DNA of 64,000 nucleotides from assembly GCF_011405515.1 (NCBI RefSeq), contig NZ_AP022671.1, positions 1,302,001 to 1,366,000 on the forward strand. Reading direction: 5' to 3'. A program made the position numbers and the translations under genes. Positions 1-8,915 of the stretch are shown piece by piece. Below the pieces are notes generated by a model that saw nothing but the letters and a program-made list of their open reading frames with translations, was not told the origin of the DNA and did not search any database. Numbering within the stretch: the stretch's first letter is position 1; each line of letters begins with the position of its first letter. This DNA comes from Nitrospira sp. KM1 (lineage in GTDB: Bacteria; Nitrospirota; Nitrospiria; Nitrospirales; Nitrospiraceae).

Positions 1-578
1 TTCCCTCCCCAAACTCTAACAATAAAAGTGATGTCGACCGTCGGGGTCTGATTGCGCAGTGCTCGCAAGAGTTTCAGGTGCTCAATAACAATCGGATTGC
101 AGTTGAACAGAGGAATGACACGCCGATCATACGAATCTCTCTTCCAATAATTAGTTTTAAAGTAAATGTCGTTCACCTTGGCAAGATCCGAGCTAGTAAG
201 TTCACCGGAGTCATGGCTGTCGATGCAGACCTTCAATTCTCTTCCGTCCGATAGACGAAACAGATATTCTCCAACTAGTGGGGTTGTTGATCTGTCATCC
301 GAGCCAAACAACCGTGCCACATTATTTGCAACTGATTTACTTAGAGGAGCCAACGGACCAAGCAACCGTCCTGCTGTGTAGGAGTCCCTAAATGCAGCTA
401 AACTTCTTAATACTGCAGGAAATCTTGCTGTGCTGGTAATGTTGAGATTACCGCCCTGTTCTGCCAGATATAATCTCAAACCTTGTCGATAGTATTTTTG
501 GTACCACTCATACCAAAAATCAAAGGGAAAACTTTTAGCCTGCACATTTGTTACATGAGTTTTATCTAATCGAGTCAA
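1..578 (-). CDS. Unidentified glycan-locus protein, N-terminal part (runs off window)
   Basis: The minus strand stays open from a TTG at 576-578 to the left edge, giving 192 codons without a stop. The TTG is chosen because a GGAGG box lies 5 bases upstream. The protein begins LTRLDKTHVTNVQ and later contains the charged stretch LAKVNDIYFKTNYWKRDSYD, followed by a hydrophobic segment around NCNPIVIEHLKLLRAL. I do not recognise the family. The pattern of a short acidic/aromatic strand before a hydrophobic helix loosely recalls exostosin-like or GT-B glycosyltransferases, but that is a guess. The gene is AT-richer than most of the window, like the genes at 13.4-17.7 kb. Confidence 0.7.
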   Translation of the reverse strand, partial: MTRLDKTHVTNVQAKSFPFDFWYEWYQKYYRQGLRLYLAEQGGNLNITSTARFPAVLRSLAAFRDSYTAGRLLGPLAPLSKSVANNVARLFGSDDRSTTPLVGEYLFRLSDGRELKVCIDSHDSGELTSSDLAKVNDIYFKTNYWKRDSYDRRVIPLFNCNPIVIEHLKLLRALRNQTPTVDITFIVRVWGG

Positions 579-769
579 GCGACCCTCCAAAAGACACAGA
601 AATGTTCTGGTTCCGCTCCCGTATTGTAGTCACACCATGATTATCAAATTTCTTGAGAACCATATAGGATTTTTCTTTTTTTCAGTTTGAAGACCCTGGA
701 AAGAATCAAATTGCACTCAACATTCTCTGCGTTTCCCAAGCGATCGACTCTGAAGAGAGCACCTAGATG
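579..769. other. Intergenic gap, nothing recognised
   Basis: This 190-base stretch lies between the truncated left-edge gene and the GT-C-like gene. It is AT-rich, with a run of T residues near 665-682. I see no convincing coding frame, RNA gene or strong hairpin terminator in it. Confidence 0.5.
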
Positions 770-2278
770 TTATTCTTTCCTCATACGGAATAACATCGTT
801 ACACCCTTCTCAGCCACGAAATCTCCTTTCGAGAGCAGAAATTCCTTGAGCGGTTCAGACAATTTGTATCCCAATAGATAATCATATTTTGAAAATATGA
901 CATCCCACTTTACTTGATCCACGGTGATATTCCGCTCAATTTGTACATAACCTGTATCGGAAGAGCGCCGATGTATCAGGAACGCCCCACGCGCAGCCCA
1001 CAGGGTCGGAACGAATGCATGTCGATAGATGGTTGCGTAATGGGCCGTATTGAAGAAATGCATGTCCCAAAGCCAGCTTCCGGTCAATGATGGATCGTGA
1101 ACAAACATGGGGTAGAGCCTAGCCCCCTCGGGTAATTGCTTCAGCATCTGCACCTGTTCTTGTACTTCTTCGCCGATGCGATCCCAGTAATACCAGACCT
1201 CTGCCACTCGAACGACACAAACGCACAACAAGCCAATCAGGAGATAGCGCCCTACCCGTTTCGATAGATCGATCCTGAGCGCCAACAACATCAGAACGAT
1301 GGCTGGGACTACGATGCGCCGATCCACGTACGTTGATTGAACCCCGCCGCTCATCGGGGCGACGGCATACAGAACGAAAAGTATTCCTCCAACAAAAAAC
1401 AGCTCTCGGCTGACGAGTGGATTGGCGGTAACCTTCAGAGCGAACAACATCAATACAACGAATGACAGACCAAGTCCTCCGTCGATAATCAAATCATAGG
1501 TCAAGAATGGATATAACAATCCCATGACTTTCTTGACGAGGACTGGTTGCCACCATTCCATGGGGGCTTTCTCTAGAATTCCCGAGCTGTACCAGAGATA
1601 GATAAGGGTCGGCGGCACTAACGGCAGAAACCCGATAATCTGCTGAATTCCGAGCTTCTTCGCTTTGAGCAAATCCAGCCCCGCGAGACACGCGATAGAG
1701 ACTCCCAGGAACACAAACGCAGACAAATGCGTGACATAGCAAACGCCTGCGAGGATCGTGATCATAAAAACACGCCCCATGGTCCATGCAGACCGGAACC
1801 GTAGCCACAATGCCAATGTAACGAAAAAGAGGCCAAGACCCAGCAGATAGTTCGGCAACCCCATGGGCCAAAAGAAATTATAAAGAAACAGGGTGCTGAC
1901 GGGAGCATGCCAGTGAGGACGGGCATAGATAGCAACTCCCAGCAGATGAACTCCCATATTGAAAACCAGGATGATGAGCGACAGAAACAGCCTGCTCGCC
2001 GTTTCTACGCCCGCCATATGGATAAGGGCTGGCACGATCAGATCGCTGGCCAGATTGGGAATCAGCCACCAATTCGGTTCATACGCATAGGTGGCTTGAT
2101 ACATCTCATTGCTGCTGTACTCATGAATGATCACGGCTCGAGCGAAGTGGTTGGGATAGTCATGCATTGCCGGGTACGGGGTGAACCAGACCGGACAGAG
2201 TTGAAGCAGGAATAGACAGATGAAGGTCAGGCAATACGCCCGCTGTTCGTCAATACATTCGAACCATCTACCGTGCAT
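770..2278 (-). CDS. Polytopic membrane protein, GT-C glycosyltransferase-like
   Basis: This 502-residue protein has about ten hydrophobic segments spread over its length and a short soluble tail. An acidic residue in the sequence PAMHDYPNHFAR (Asp about 40) sits in the first predicted periplasmic loop, just after the first membrane helix. That is where GT-C enzymes, which use polyprenyl-phosphate sugars, carry their catalytic Asp. The ATG at 2278 is preferred over a GTG nine bases upstream because AAGG lies at a normal distance from it. It is the last gene of the run that begins with a UbiA-type enzyme at 9.9 kb, so it could transfer the sugar that run makes. The membrane topology is clear; the transferase activity is inferred. 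Confidence 0.6.
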   Translation of the reverse strand: MHGRWFECIDEQRAYCLTFICLFLLQLCPVWFTPYPAMHDYPNHFARAVIIHEYSSNEMYQATYAYEPNWWLIPNLASDLIVPALIHMAGVETASRLFLSLIILVFNMGVHLLGVAIYARPHWHAPVSTLFLYNFFWPMGLPNYLLGLGLFFVTLALWLRFRSAWTMGRVFMITILAGVCYVTHLSAFVFLGVSIACLAGLDLLKAKKLGIQQIIGFLPLVPPTLIYLWYSSGILEKAPMEWWQPVLVKKVMGLLYPFLTYDLIIDGGLGLSFVVLMLFALKVTANPLVSRELFFVGGILFVLYAVAPMSGGVQSTYVDRRIVVPAIVLMLLALRIDLSKRVGRYLLIGLLCVCVVRVAEVWYYWDRIGEEVQEQVQMLKQLPEGARLYPMFVHDPSLTGSWLWDMHFFNTAHYATIYRHAFVPTLWAARGAFLIHRRSSDTGYVQIERNITVDQVKWDVIFSKYDYLLGYKLSEPLKEFLLSKGDFVAEKGVTMLFRMRKE

Positions 2279-2338
2279 TGTCCCCACCTTCTTGAAGTTA
2301 CTAGCGGACCGGATGGTCTCAGAAATGTGCGGGGCACA

Positions 2339-3001
2339 TTAATCACGCCAGACGACAGTGTGAATTTTGTCTCTTTGTACGAGCGCTTTGGTCTTGGGAG
2401 AGCCGTTGACCAAGACGCCACGGTCCGCCAGACGCAACATGGCGAGATCCGAGCGATGATCCGCATAAGCTGTAACCGGCTGGTGACCGTATCGAGATCT
2501 GATATCTTCAAGGGCCCCTACCTTTTCCGGTCCTCGCATATTCGCACTTGTTAGTTTTCCAGATAGCCGATCGTCCTTCCACTCCACCTGCGTACAGATC
2601 ACCTCATCGAACCCCAATCGGGATCCCAGTTCTGTCACATAGCAATCGGGGCTGGCAGTAAGCAGGATTAATGTATCTCCCGCCTGACGATGGGCTTTCA
2701 ATGTCGCCAGACCTTCCGCCCGCATCTGCCGACGCAAAAACCAATCCAGGAACTTCTGATTCCATGACGACAGGTCTTGTTTCCGAATCCCCCCTAGAAT
2801 GGCGCGCAGAAACAATTCCTTGAGTCTCGCATTGTCAATCAGTCCGGTGCCGAACAACAAGACGACGCCGGGCAAGTGCAGACACCTCACGATACGCCAG
2901 GGCCGATGAAGAAGAAATCCCGTGAGGTAATACAAAAAGCTATCGCTTCGAGAGAGCGTATGGTCCAGATCGAAGAGCGCGATATCGCGGTGTCGTGTCA
3001 C
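2339..3001 (-). CDS. HAD-IB family phosphatase (SerB-like)
   Basis: This 220-residue cytoplasmic phosphatase of the haloacid dehalogenase superfamily has the motif I sequence FDLDHTLS near the N-terminus, with nucleophile Asp11 and acid Asp13. Motif II is LLTASPDCYV near residue 115, and motif III/IV is TAYADHRSDLAML near residue 182. The GTG start overlaps the stop of the amidotransferase gene as GTGA; a longer reading would overlap it by 85 bases. The subfamily acts on small phosphorylated metabolites and is sometimes fused to UbiA-type prenyltransferases. Here it lies in the same gene run as a UbiA enzyme, so it may remove the 5-phosphate from a polyprenyl-phospho-ribose intermediate. That role is inference. 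Confidence 0.8.
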   Translation of the reverse strand: MTRHRDIALFDLDHTLSRSDSFLYYLTGFLLHRPWRIVRCLHLPGVVLLFGTGLIDNARLKELFLRAILGGIRKQDLSSWNQKFLDWFLRRQMRAEGLATLKAHRQAGDTLILLTASPDCYVTELGSRLGFDEVICTQVEWKDDRLSGKLTSANMRGPEKVGALEDIRSRYGHQPVTAYADHRSDLAMLRLADRGVLVNGSPKTKALVQRDKIHTVVWRD

Positions 3002-4929
3002 GAGAGGTCGAAATTCCCTTCTGAACGAGACCTGTTCCTCAGCAACAGCCGATGCCACAACATAAGCATGAGGAGGGCCCACAGCTTCGTCTCGTGATTA
3101 TTCGTCCCGCTCTCATGCTCTCGAATCAGTTTCGAGACCCCGCGCTCATTCAACAGTCCAAGTTCCTGGAGCGCCTTATCCGCCAAGCAGTCGCGCATGA
3201 ACCCTCGCAGAGGTCCCCGCAGCCACTGGCTCAAAGGAATCGAGAAGCCTTGTTTCCGACGCCGTAGAATGTTCGCCGGAACGATGCCCTCCAGCGATTT
3301 GAGCAACACATATTTCTTCGTGATGCCGTGCAGCTTATATTTGGCCGGAATCGTGGCGACAAACTCGACGACCTTATGATCCAGGAACGGCACACGCACC
3401 TCCAGCGAATGCCACATGCTCAGCCGATCGGTTTTTCGCAGCTCATCGTCCGGCAAGTAGGTTGCCATGTCGGCCGACAACATCCAATCAAGCGGATCAT
3501 CACAGTGGGGGACTCGTTCCATGGCGGCGGAGGTGAGATAGTCACCGGATCCGCGAAGGGACTGAAGTACATCCTGGCTCAAGATCTGGGCTTTACCCTG
3601 GTTATCGAAAGCCGACAAATAATGCTGATACCGATGTGGGAGAGGGAGATCCGCTCCCTGCGAGAATCGTTTCAAGCGATCGATCCACAGCCCCGCCACC
3701 CTCATTTCGGGAAGCGCATTGACGATGGGGTTTAGAATGCCTTGCCGTAGGGCTTTCGGAATCCTTCGATACCGTTCAGCCGCCAAAGCTCCTCTGTATC
3801 GCTCATACCCGGCGAAGAGTTCGTCTCCGCCCGTGCCCGATAGGGCGACCGTGACATACTTCCTGGCCGCCTCGCAGATCATGTAATTAGGAATCGCCGA
3901 CGAGTCCGCAAAAGGTTCGTCGAAGGATTGCACGATGGCCGGCAACATGCTTTCAATCTGCTTGCGAGGATCGTGATACAGATATTCGGCATGATCCGTT
4001 CCATACCGGTTTGCAATGGCCCTGGCAAACGGCCGCTCGTCGACTCCGACCTCACCATCTTCGAAGCCGATGGTGAACGTCTTGACCTTGCCACCGCTCA
4101 CTTGCGACATCAGGCCCACGATCGCACTGGAGTCGACCCCCCCGCTGAGGAAAGCGCCGAGCGGCACCTCGCTGATGAGATGAAGACGGACAGCCTCTTC
4201 CAAATGATGCAACAGACCTTCAGCATAATATTCAAGCGGCCGGACCCTGTCCGGCCCCGGCCTCAATTGCCAATACCGTTTGATCTCAAATGTCCCATCA
4301 CTCCACATCCCCACATGGGCCGGAGGAAGTTCCCGTATCCCTTCATAAATTGTGCGAGGCCCCGGCACGTACTTGAACGTCAAATAATCGGAGAGCGCGG
4401 GCAGATCGATCCGAGGTTCGAACTCCTTCACCGCAAGCAGGCACTTGAGTTCTGAACCGAAGTATAGTGCCCCGCCCTTCAGCCAATAGTAGAAAGGTTT
4501 GATGCCCAGCCGGTCTCGTCCGAGGAGGAGTTTTTTCCGCCGATCATCCCAAATGGCAAAGGCAAACATGCCCCGCAGATGGGTAACGAATTCTTCTCCG
4601 AATTCTTCATAGAGATGAACCAGACATTCCGTATCCGAGGAGGTGGCCAGTCGATGCCCACGTTTCTGCAAGTCCTCCTGGAGCTCGCGATAATTGTAGA
4701 TTTCCCCGTTGAATACTACCCACACTGATCGATCTTCATTGTGGATCGGTTGTTTTCCTGTGTCGACATCGATGATCGCAAGGCGCCTCATGCCGAGACC
4801 GACCCGATCGCCGAAATAGAAGCCCTCGTCATCGGGCCCACGTCGGGTAATACGCGCGCACATGCGGCGCACCATCGTCTGGTCAACCGCTCCACTATCC
4901 GGATAGACTGCGCCGGCAATTCCACACAT
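2998..4929 (-). CDS. Glutamine-dependent asparagine synthase-like amidotransferase (XrtA-associated type 1 style)
   Basis: This 643-residue enzyme combines an N-terminal class II glutaminase domain (MCGIAGA, nucleophile Cys2; NGEIYNYREL) with a C-terminal ATP-pyrophosphatase domain carrying the P-loop FLSGGVDSSAIVGL near residue 265. The family transfers ammonia from glutamine to an adenylated carboxylate. Overall sequence and length fit the amidotransferase that recurs in exosortase A-associated EPS loci. In a polysaccharide locus the likely acceptor is a uronic acid carboxyl or other glycan acid rather than free aspartate. The next gene's GTG overlaps its stop, so the two are probably translationally coupled. 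The family call is firm; the substrate is unknown. Confidence 0.9.
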   Translation of the reverse strand: MCGIAGAVYPDSGAVDQTMVRRMCARITRRGPDDEGFYFGDRVGLGMRRLAIIDVDTGKQPIHNEDRSVWVVFNGEIYNYRELQEDLQKRGHRLATSSDTECLVHLYEEFGEEFVTHLRGMFAFAIWDDRRKKLLLGRDRLGIKPFYYWLKGGALYFGSELKCLLAVKEFEPRIDLPALSDYLTFKYVPGPRTIYEGIRELPPAHVGMWSDGTFEIKRYWQLRPGPDRVRPLEYYAEGLLHHLEEAVRLHLISEVPLGAFLSGGVDSSAIVGLMSQVSGGKVKTFTIGFEDGEVGVDERPFARAIANRYGTDHAEYLYHDPRKQIESMLPAIVQSFDEPFADSSAIPNYMICEAARKYVTVALSGTGGDELFAGYERYRGALAAERYRRIPKALRQGILNPIVNALPEMRVAGLWIDRLKRFSQGADLPLPHRYQHYLSAFDNQGKAQILSQDVLQSLRGSGDYLTSAAMERVPHCDDPLDWMLSADMATYLPDDELRKTDRLSMWHSLEVRVPFLDHKVVEFVATIPAKYKLHGITKKYVLLKSLEGIVPANILRRRKQGFSIPLSQWLRGPLRGFMRDCLADKALQELGLLNERGVSKLIREHESGTNNHETKLWALLMLMLWHRLLLRNRSRSEGNFDLS

Positions 4930-5081
4930 ATTTGGGGATCCCGTTGTAGATTCTCGCGCCTTTTACAGATGCAGCCTTGACCTGATCACGATCCTCGACG
5001 CTGTGTATCGTGGGACATTCTTCATCACCAATGGAAAACTCTCGTTGGACTTAGAGGGGAGAGCCGGTGTTCTGGACAGTA

Positions 5082-5900
5082 CTATCGGCACATCATCTTC
5101 TTCAAAATCTTCAGGGCAAGATCACGCCCCAGCAGACGCTTCGCCCAGTGGGCCTTGATGGCATTCCCACCCACCAGAACACAGAGGCCGGGATTCTTAC
5201 TATTGATCGCGTTCACGATTGCGCGAGCAACCTGCTCCGGCGGTATCCCGTATCGACTGTTGGTTCGCTCGACGATTTTGCTGTAGAGGTCGTCGATGAA
5301 TGGATTGCCTTTTGGTCTATAGTCGTTCCCCGTCTCATTGAATCCAGTGTTGACATTGCCGGGTTGAATGATCACGCACCGAATATCCTTATAGGACAAC
5401 TCAATGCTCATACACTCATAGAAAAGCTCCAGCCCCGCCTTTGAGACGGAATAGATGGATTCCATGGGAATCCCGACTCCGGCCGATACTGAGCTGACTG
5501 TAATGATGCGTCCCCCCTTACGAATCAGTGGAATGACGTCCCGCACAAACCGGATGTGCGAAATCAAATTCACATCCAGAACGCGATCAATAATTTCGTC
5601 CGGCAAATACTCGGCGGGATATGTATTGTGCACGGCAGCGGTCACGACAACGACATCCAGCGCACCCACCTGCTCTTTTACCCAATCGAGAGTACGGCTT
5701 ACCTCGCCTTTATCGGTCAGGTCCATGCGAAAGGTAAGGCCTTTCTCGCCCCATTCGGTCCGGCATTTGCCGAGTTCCCGTTCGTCTCGATCAGCAATCA
5801 ATACATGTTCGCTTTGAGCGAGAAGCAGGTCCACCGTGATGCGGCCGATTCCTCGCGCCCCGCCGACAACAAGCACATTTTTCCCCGACCGACTCATCAT
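5082..5900 (-). CDS. Classical short-chain dehydrogenase/reductase
   Basis: This 272-residue SDR has the Rossmann motif VVGGARGIGR near the N-terminus, the NAAV-like element VTAAVHN, and the catalytic set Ser (TVSSVSAG) and YSVSK. The start at 5900 follows AAGGGA by seven bases and avoids overlapping the upstream epimerase gene; the next codon is also ATG. Enzymes of this type reduce or oxidise a sugar or lipid hydroxyl with NAD(P)H. Two genes upstream lies a GMC flavoprotein and beyond it a DPPR-synthase-like UbiA enzyme. That makes a DprE2-like keto-sugar reductase role attractive, but no sequence feature proves the substrate. Confidence 0.85.
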   Translation of the reverse strand: MMSRSGKNVLVVGGARGIGRITVDLLLAQSEHVLIADRDERELGKCRTEWGEKGLTFRMDLTDKGEVSRTLDWVKEQVGALDVVVVTAAVHNTYPAEYLPDEIIDRVLDVNLISHIRFVRDVIPLIRKGGRIITVSSVSAGVGIPMESIYSVSKAGLELFYECMSIELSYKDIRCVIIQPGNVNTGFNETGNDYRPKGNPFIDDLYSKIVERTNSRYGIPPEQVARAIVNAINSKNPGLCVLVGGNAIKAHWAKRLLGRDLALKILKKMMCR

Positions 5901-5943
5901 ACGTTGATCCCTTCCGAACGACGGGAGCGCCCTGCCATGAGAA

Positions 5944-6993
5944 CTATCTCGCCGGCCTGCTTCCTTTTCCTGCAAGCTGCTTCACCAACCACAAGACTCC
6001 TTGATTGAGAGGAGACCGATGGGGCGACCCATGCCCTTGCCTCCCCTCACGATAACTCTTCACAAACCAGTCGTAACTCTCCTTCAGCATATCGAGATTG
6101 GAATAGCGGGGTTTCCAACCCATTTCGAGCAGCGGCTGAACGTCAAAATGACAGGGTTTATGATAGGTCAGATAGTGCCAAGGGACCAGCGGTGAAATCC
6201 TCATCCAATACAGTACCCGAAGCGCGTTGATGGCAAGAACCGGCGGCAATCCCTTGACTCTGGAAGCGCTGCCTGCATAATCGATCAAGGCTTCCAAATC
6301 ACCACGGAGCGTTCCAAAGCGGTCCGTACCGACGTTGTATGTCCCGGGCTTCCTGGCATCAAGCGCCAACATATAGAAATCCATGAGATCGGCCGCATGG
6401 ATAAACTGAAACTTGATGTTTCCATTTCCGATCACATATACATTGGTATTTTCCATGATCCATTGAAAGAGTATCTGGAAAATACCGAGCCGTCCTCCCC
6501 CCAGGGTCGCGCGGGGGCGGATGGTGATCAATGGGATGCTGTGCCGTGCGCAGATTTCCTCAACGGCGTGCTCACCCGCAAGCTTGGACCTCCCATACGG
6601 TTCTACAGGTTTCGTCGGCGTATTGTTCGTAAGCGGTTCTTCGTTGGGGATACCGAATACAGCCGTTGAACTCGTATGGATCAACCATCGGACGCCCGCC
6701 TTGGCCGCTTCCTCTGCAACGATGCGTGACCCGTCGACATTGACTTCCCAATATTTTCGGCCTGCATCGGTCTGTGCGACGAGCGCAGCGTTGTGATGGA
6801 CCACGTCAACGTTCCGCATCGCGCGCGCGACACCATCACGATCCAAGACGCTGCACTCCACGTAGTGAATGTCCTTCGGGCGCGTCGGGTCTTCCCATAC
6901 ATCCAACACCAAGACCTCATGGCCGCGCGCACGCAGGCGGCGCGCAACCAGGTCGCCGACGAACCCCGAGCCACCTGTAATGAGATGCTTCAA
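5944..6993 (-). CDS. NAD-dependent epimerase/dehydratase (extended SDR, 3beta-HSD-like)
   Basis: This 349-residue extended SDR has a GGSGFVGDLVARRL nucleotide-binding loop, Asp in VLVLDVWED, and the active-site set HTSSTAVFG and PYGRSKLAGE (YxxxK). The C-terminal substrate domain contains HYLTYHKPCHFDV, typical of the 3-beta-hydroxysteroid dehydrogenase/epimerase group found in cell-envelope loci. The start is TTG, supported by an excellent AGGAGG box five bases away. It lies between the GMC flavoprotein and the SDR, so it probably acts on a nucleotide sugar or polyprenyl-linked sugar in the same route. The substrate is not identifiable. Confidence 0.85.
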   Translation of the reverse strand: MKHLITGGSGFVGDLVARRLRARGHEVLVLDVWEDPTRPKDIHYVECSVLDRDGVARAMRNVDVVHHNAALVAQTDAGRKYWEVNVDGSRIVAEEAAKAGVRWLIHTSSTAVFGIPNEEPLTNNTPTKPVEPYGRSKLAGEHAVEEICARHSIPLITIRPRATLGGGRLGIFQILFQWIMENTNVYVIGNGNIKFQFIHAADLMDFYMLALDARKPGTYNVGTDRFGTLRGDLEALIDYAGSASRVKGLPPVLAINALRVLYWMRISPLVPWHYLTYHKPCHFDVQPLLEMGWKPRYSNLDMLKESYDWFVKSYREGRQGHGSPHRSPLNQGVLWLVKQLAGKGSRPAR

Positions 6994-7039
6994 CGGATCC
7001 TCCTCTCTTTACCGACAAGGACTTCCATGGCCCATGCGG

Positions 7040-8518
7040 TCAATATCTTTGTCCCGATGCCACGGCTCGCTTTTCAATGAATCGAAGCGCATTGCGATGG
7101 GCAATCGCCATGACCGATCCCTGGGGATTGACGATGGTTGCTCCCGGCAAAAGCGAAGAGTCGCTTACATACAGGCCGTCTGTTCCACGAACCTTGCCGA
7201 AGGAATCGGTGGCACAACGAAATTCATTCTCGCCCATCGGACAAGTGGAAAACAGGTGCAGGGCGGAGAGGCTGGCCCGTTCTTTGGGAAGCTCAACAGG
7301 AATGCGCTTCAGGTCCTCGAGTGAACGAAGAACCGGCGAACCGGCAATTCCCGGATAGAGCGCCACGGCACCGGCCGCGAACAAGCATTCACCAAGCTTC
7401 TGCAGTCCTTCACCGAGTTCCCTCATGTCCTCGGAACTATATCGCAACCGGACGAATGCATCGCTGAACGCCGGCAGTGTTCTGACGACACCCCTCCCAC
7501 CGGTCGTTTGAACATAATAGATCCCCATGTGTCGCCAGTTTCGCTCGACTTCCACAAGGTGCTCCGGATGATCGACTAGTGCCAACGCAAGCAACGGTCG
7601 CGAACTGATGGAGCACCCCATGCTGAATCGTGGATCGAATTGCTTAATTTGATGAACCGGATCCAACTGGCCTGGAGGATTGATTTCCTCGGAGAATGCA
7701 GCGACCACTTTGATCATAGGATGGAACCGCAAATTGTCGCCGATGTTTCGCGTGATGCCTGACCGGCGAAGCAGCACAGGAGTTTGGGTCGCTCCACCAG
7801 CCACGATGACGGTTTTCGCCATCAGATCAAACCTTCTCGCGGACTTCGAATTTTCGAGGGACCGAGTGCGAACCTGCCATTGCCCTCCGTAGCGAGAGAG
7901 GCGCAGGGCTCTCGCACCCGGCAAGAGGCGACCTCCTGCTTGAATGAATCTCGGAACAAAAGTTTCGGTCATCGACTGTTTTCGACCGATCATACGACCG
8001 GATTTCGCATCACGTTGGTAGGTGACAAGACGCGGAATCTCCTCGGCTTTCCATCCAAGACGCGAGGCCCCTTCATGAAGCCTCTGCGAAAGCGGCGGGG
8101 CTTGACCCGGCAAATTCGACACGCGGGCAACCTGCTCACATGCTTCATAATGAGACTTCATTTCAGCATCCGTCAGGCCGTCGATTAAGAAATCTCGTCG
8201 CCATGCGGCAAGGACATTCGCAGGAGCACGGGAATACAGACCTCGGTTCACTTCACTCCCGCCCCCCACACAGCGCCCTTCGACATAAGCCATTTTGGCT
8301 TCCCCGATGCCTACCGTGACGCCGCCATTTCGATATTTTTGCGCGACTTCATCACTGGAAAAATGGAGGGCGGAGTCCAGAGGAAGATCAGGACCTTCTT
8401 CGAGAAGGAGTACGTCACAGCCGGCTTCCGCAAGCAGCATGGCTGTGACGGCGCCACCGGGGCCCGCTCCAATGATGGCCACCTCCGCCTTTAAATCGCC
8501 TGAGCTGGGCATGGCCAT
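7040..8518 (-). CDS. GMC-family FAD oxidoreductase
   Basis: This 492-residue flavoprotein has the N-terminal FAD dinucleotide motif VAIIGAGPGGAVTAMLLAEAG, the second FAD contact GGGSEVNRGLYSR, and the C-terminal GMC block with HLFSTCPMG, a VSDSSLLPG turn and NPQGSVMAIAHR. GMC enzymes oxidise alcohols, including sugar hydroxyls. The start at 8518 is taken because it abuts the stop of the small upstream gene, with one base between them. It has no signal peptide, so it probably works at the cytoplasmic face. Its position after a UbiA-type phosphoribosyltransferase and before two SDRs suggests it supplies the oxidation half of a polyprenyl-sugar epimerisation; this is inference. Confidence 0.85.
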   Translation of the reverse strand: MAMPSSGDLKAEVAIIGAGPGGAVTAMLLAEAGCDVLLLEEGPDLPLDSALHFSSDEVAQKYRNGGVTVGIGEAKMAYVEGRCVGGGSEVNRGLYSRAPANVLAAWRRDFLIDGLTDAEMKSHYEACEQVARVSNLPGQAPPLSQRLHEGASRLGWKAEEIPRLVTYQRDAKSGRMIGRKQSMTETFVPRFIQAGGRLLPGARALRLSRYGGQWQVRTRSLENSKSARRFDLMAKTVIVAGGATQTPVLLRRSGITRNIGDNLRFHPMIKVVAAFSEEINPPGQLDPVHQIKQFDPRFSMGCSISSRPLLALALVDHPEHLVEVERNWRHMGIYYVQTTGGRGVVRTLPAFSDAFVRLRYSSEDMRELGEGLQKLGECLFAAGAVALYPGIAGSPVLRSLEDLKRIPVELPKERASLSALHLFSTCPMGENEFRCATDSFGKVRGTDGLYVSDSSLLPGATIVNPQGSVMAIAHRNALRFIEKRAVASGQRY

Positions 8519-8519
8519 T

Positions 8520-8912
8520 TCAGGAAGACAATTCGTGGCCGGATGTCTGAAGCCGGCCATCATCGGCATACCGCTCCGAATACCAGGCGAATATGACGAA
8601 GGCTTCGTAGAACTTGACGAGGTCGCGCCGAACTCCCCATGCCGAGGCTTTCCAGGTATGGACCTGGTGAATGCGCTGCTCTTGAGTCAGAAGATGAAAC
8701 GGTCGTCCCCTGGATATCACCGGCCAGATACCGAAAACCAACGTCAGACACCTGAACGGAAATCGCAAATAATCGGGCATCCGCCGGCACTGGTCCAAAA
8801 CAAAACTCGTTACGGTATCACGCGACGACTGCATACCCTCGGCCGACGAATCACAGCGGTCGTGGATGATCGACTCTGCCAATGCGGCTACGACTTGTTC
8901 GAAACTCGTCAC
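8520..8912 (-). CDS. Small helical partner of the GMC oxidoreductase, family not recognised
   Basis: The gene encodes 130 residues. A GTG start follows AAGGA by seven bases, three bases after the UbiA-like gene stops, and the stop is one base before the GMC start. The protein is mostly helical, with a hydrophobic stretch LRFPFRCLTLVFGIWPV near residue 50 and a basic/aromatic C-terminal part RRDLVKFYEAFVIFAWYSE. Similar helical segments occur at the N-terminus of long-chain alcohol oxidases and in gluconate 2-dehydrogenase subunit 3-like proteins, both GMC partners. A membrane-docking or assembly subunit is therefore possible. A long plus-strand reading frame across it is a shadow. No firm function can be given. 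Confidence 0.7.
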   Translation of the reverse strand: MTSFEQVVAALAESIIHDRCDSSAEGMQSSRDTVTSFVLDQCRRMPDYLRFPFRCLTLVFGIWPVISRGRPFHLLTQEQRIHQVHTWKASAWGVRRDLVKFYEAFVIFAWYSERYADDGRLQTSGHELSS

Positions 8913-8915
8913 CGG

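Noticed and set aside
166-381. Plus-strand 71-codon reading frame at the left edge
   Set aside because: It is antisense to the open minus-strand frame 1-578, which has a GGAGG-TTG start and runs without a stop; no ribosome-binding site precedes it.
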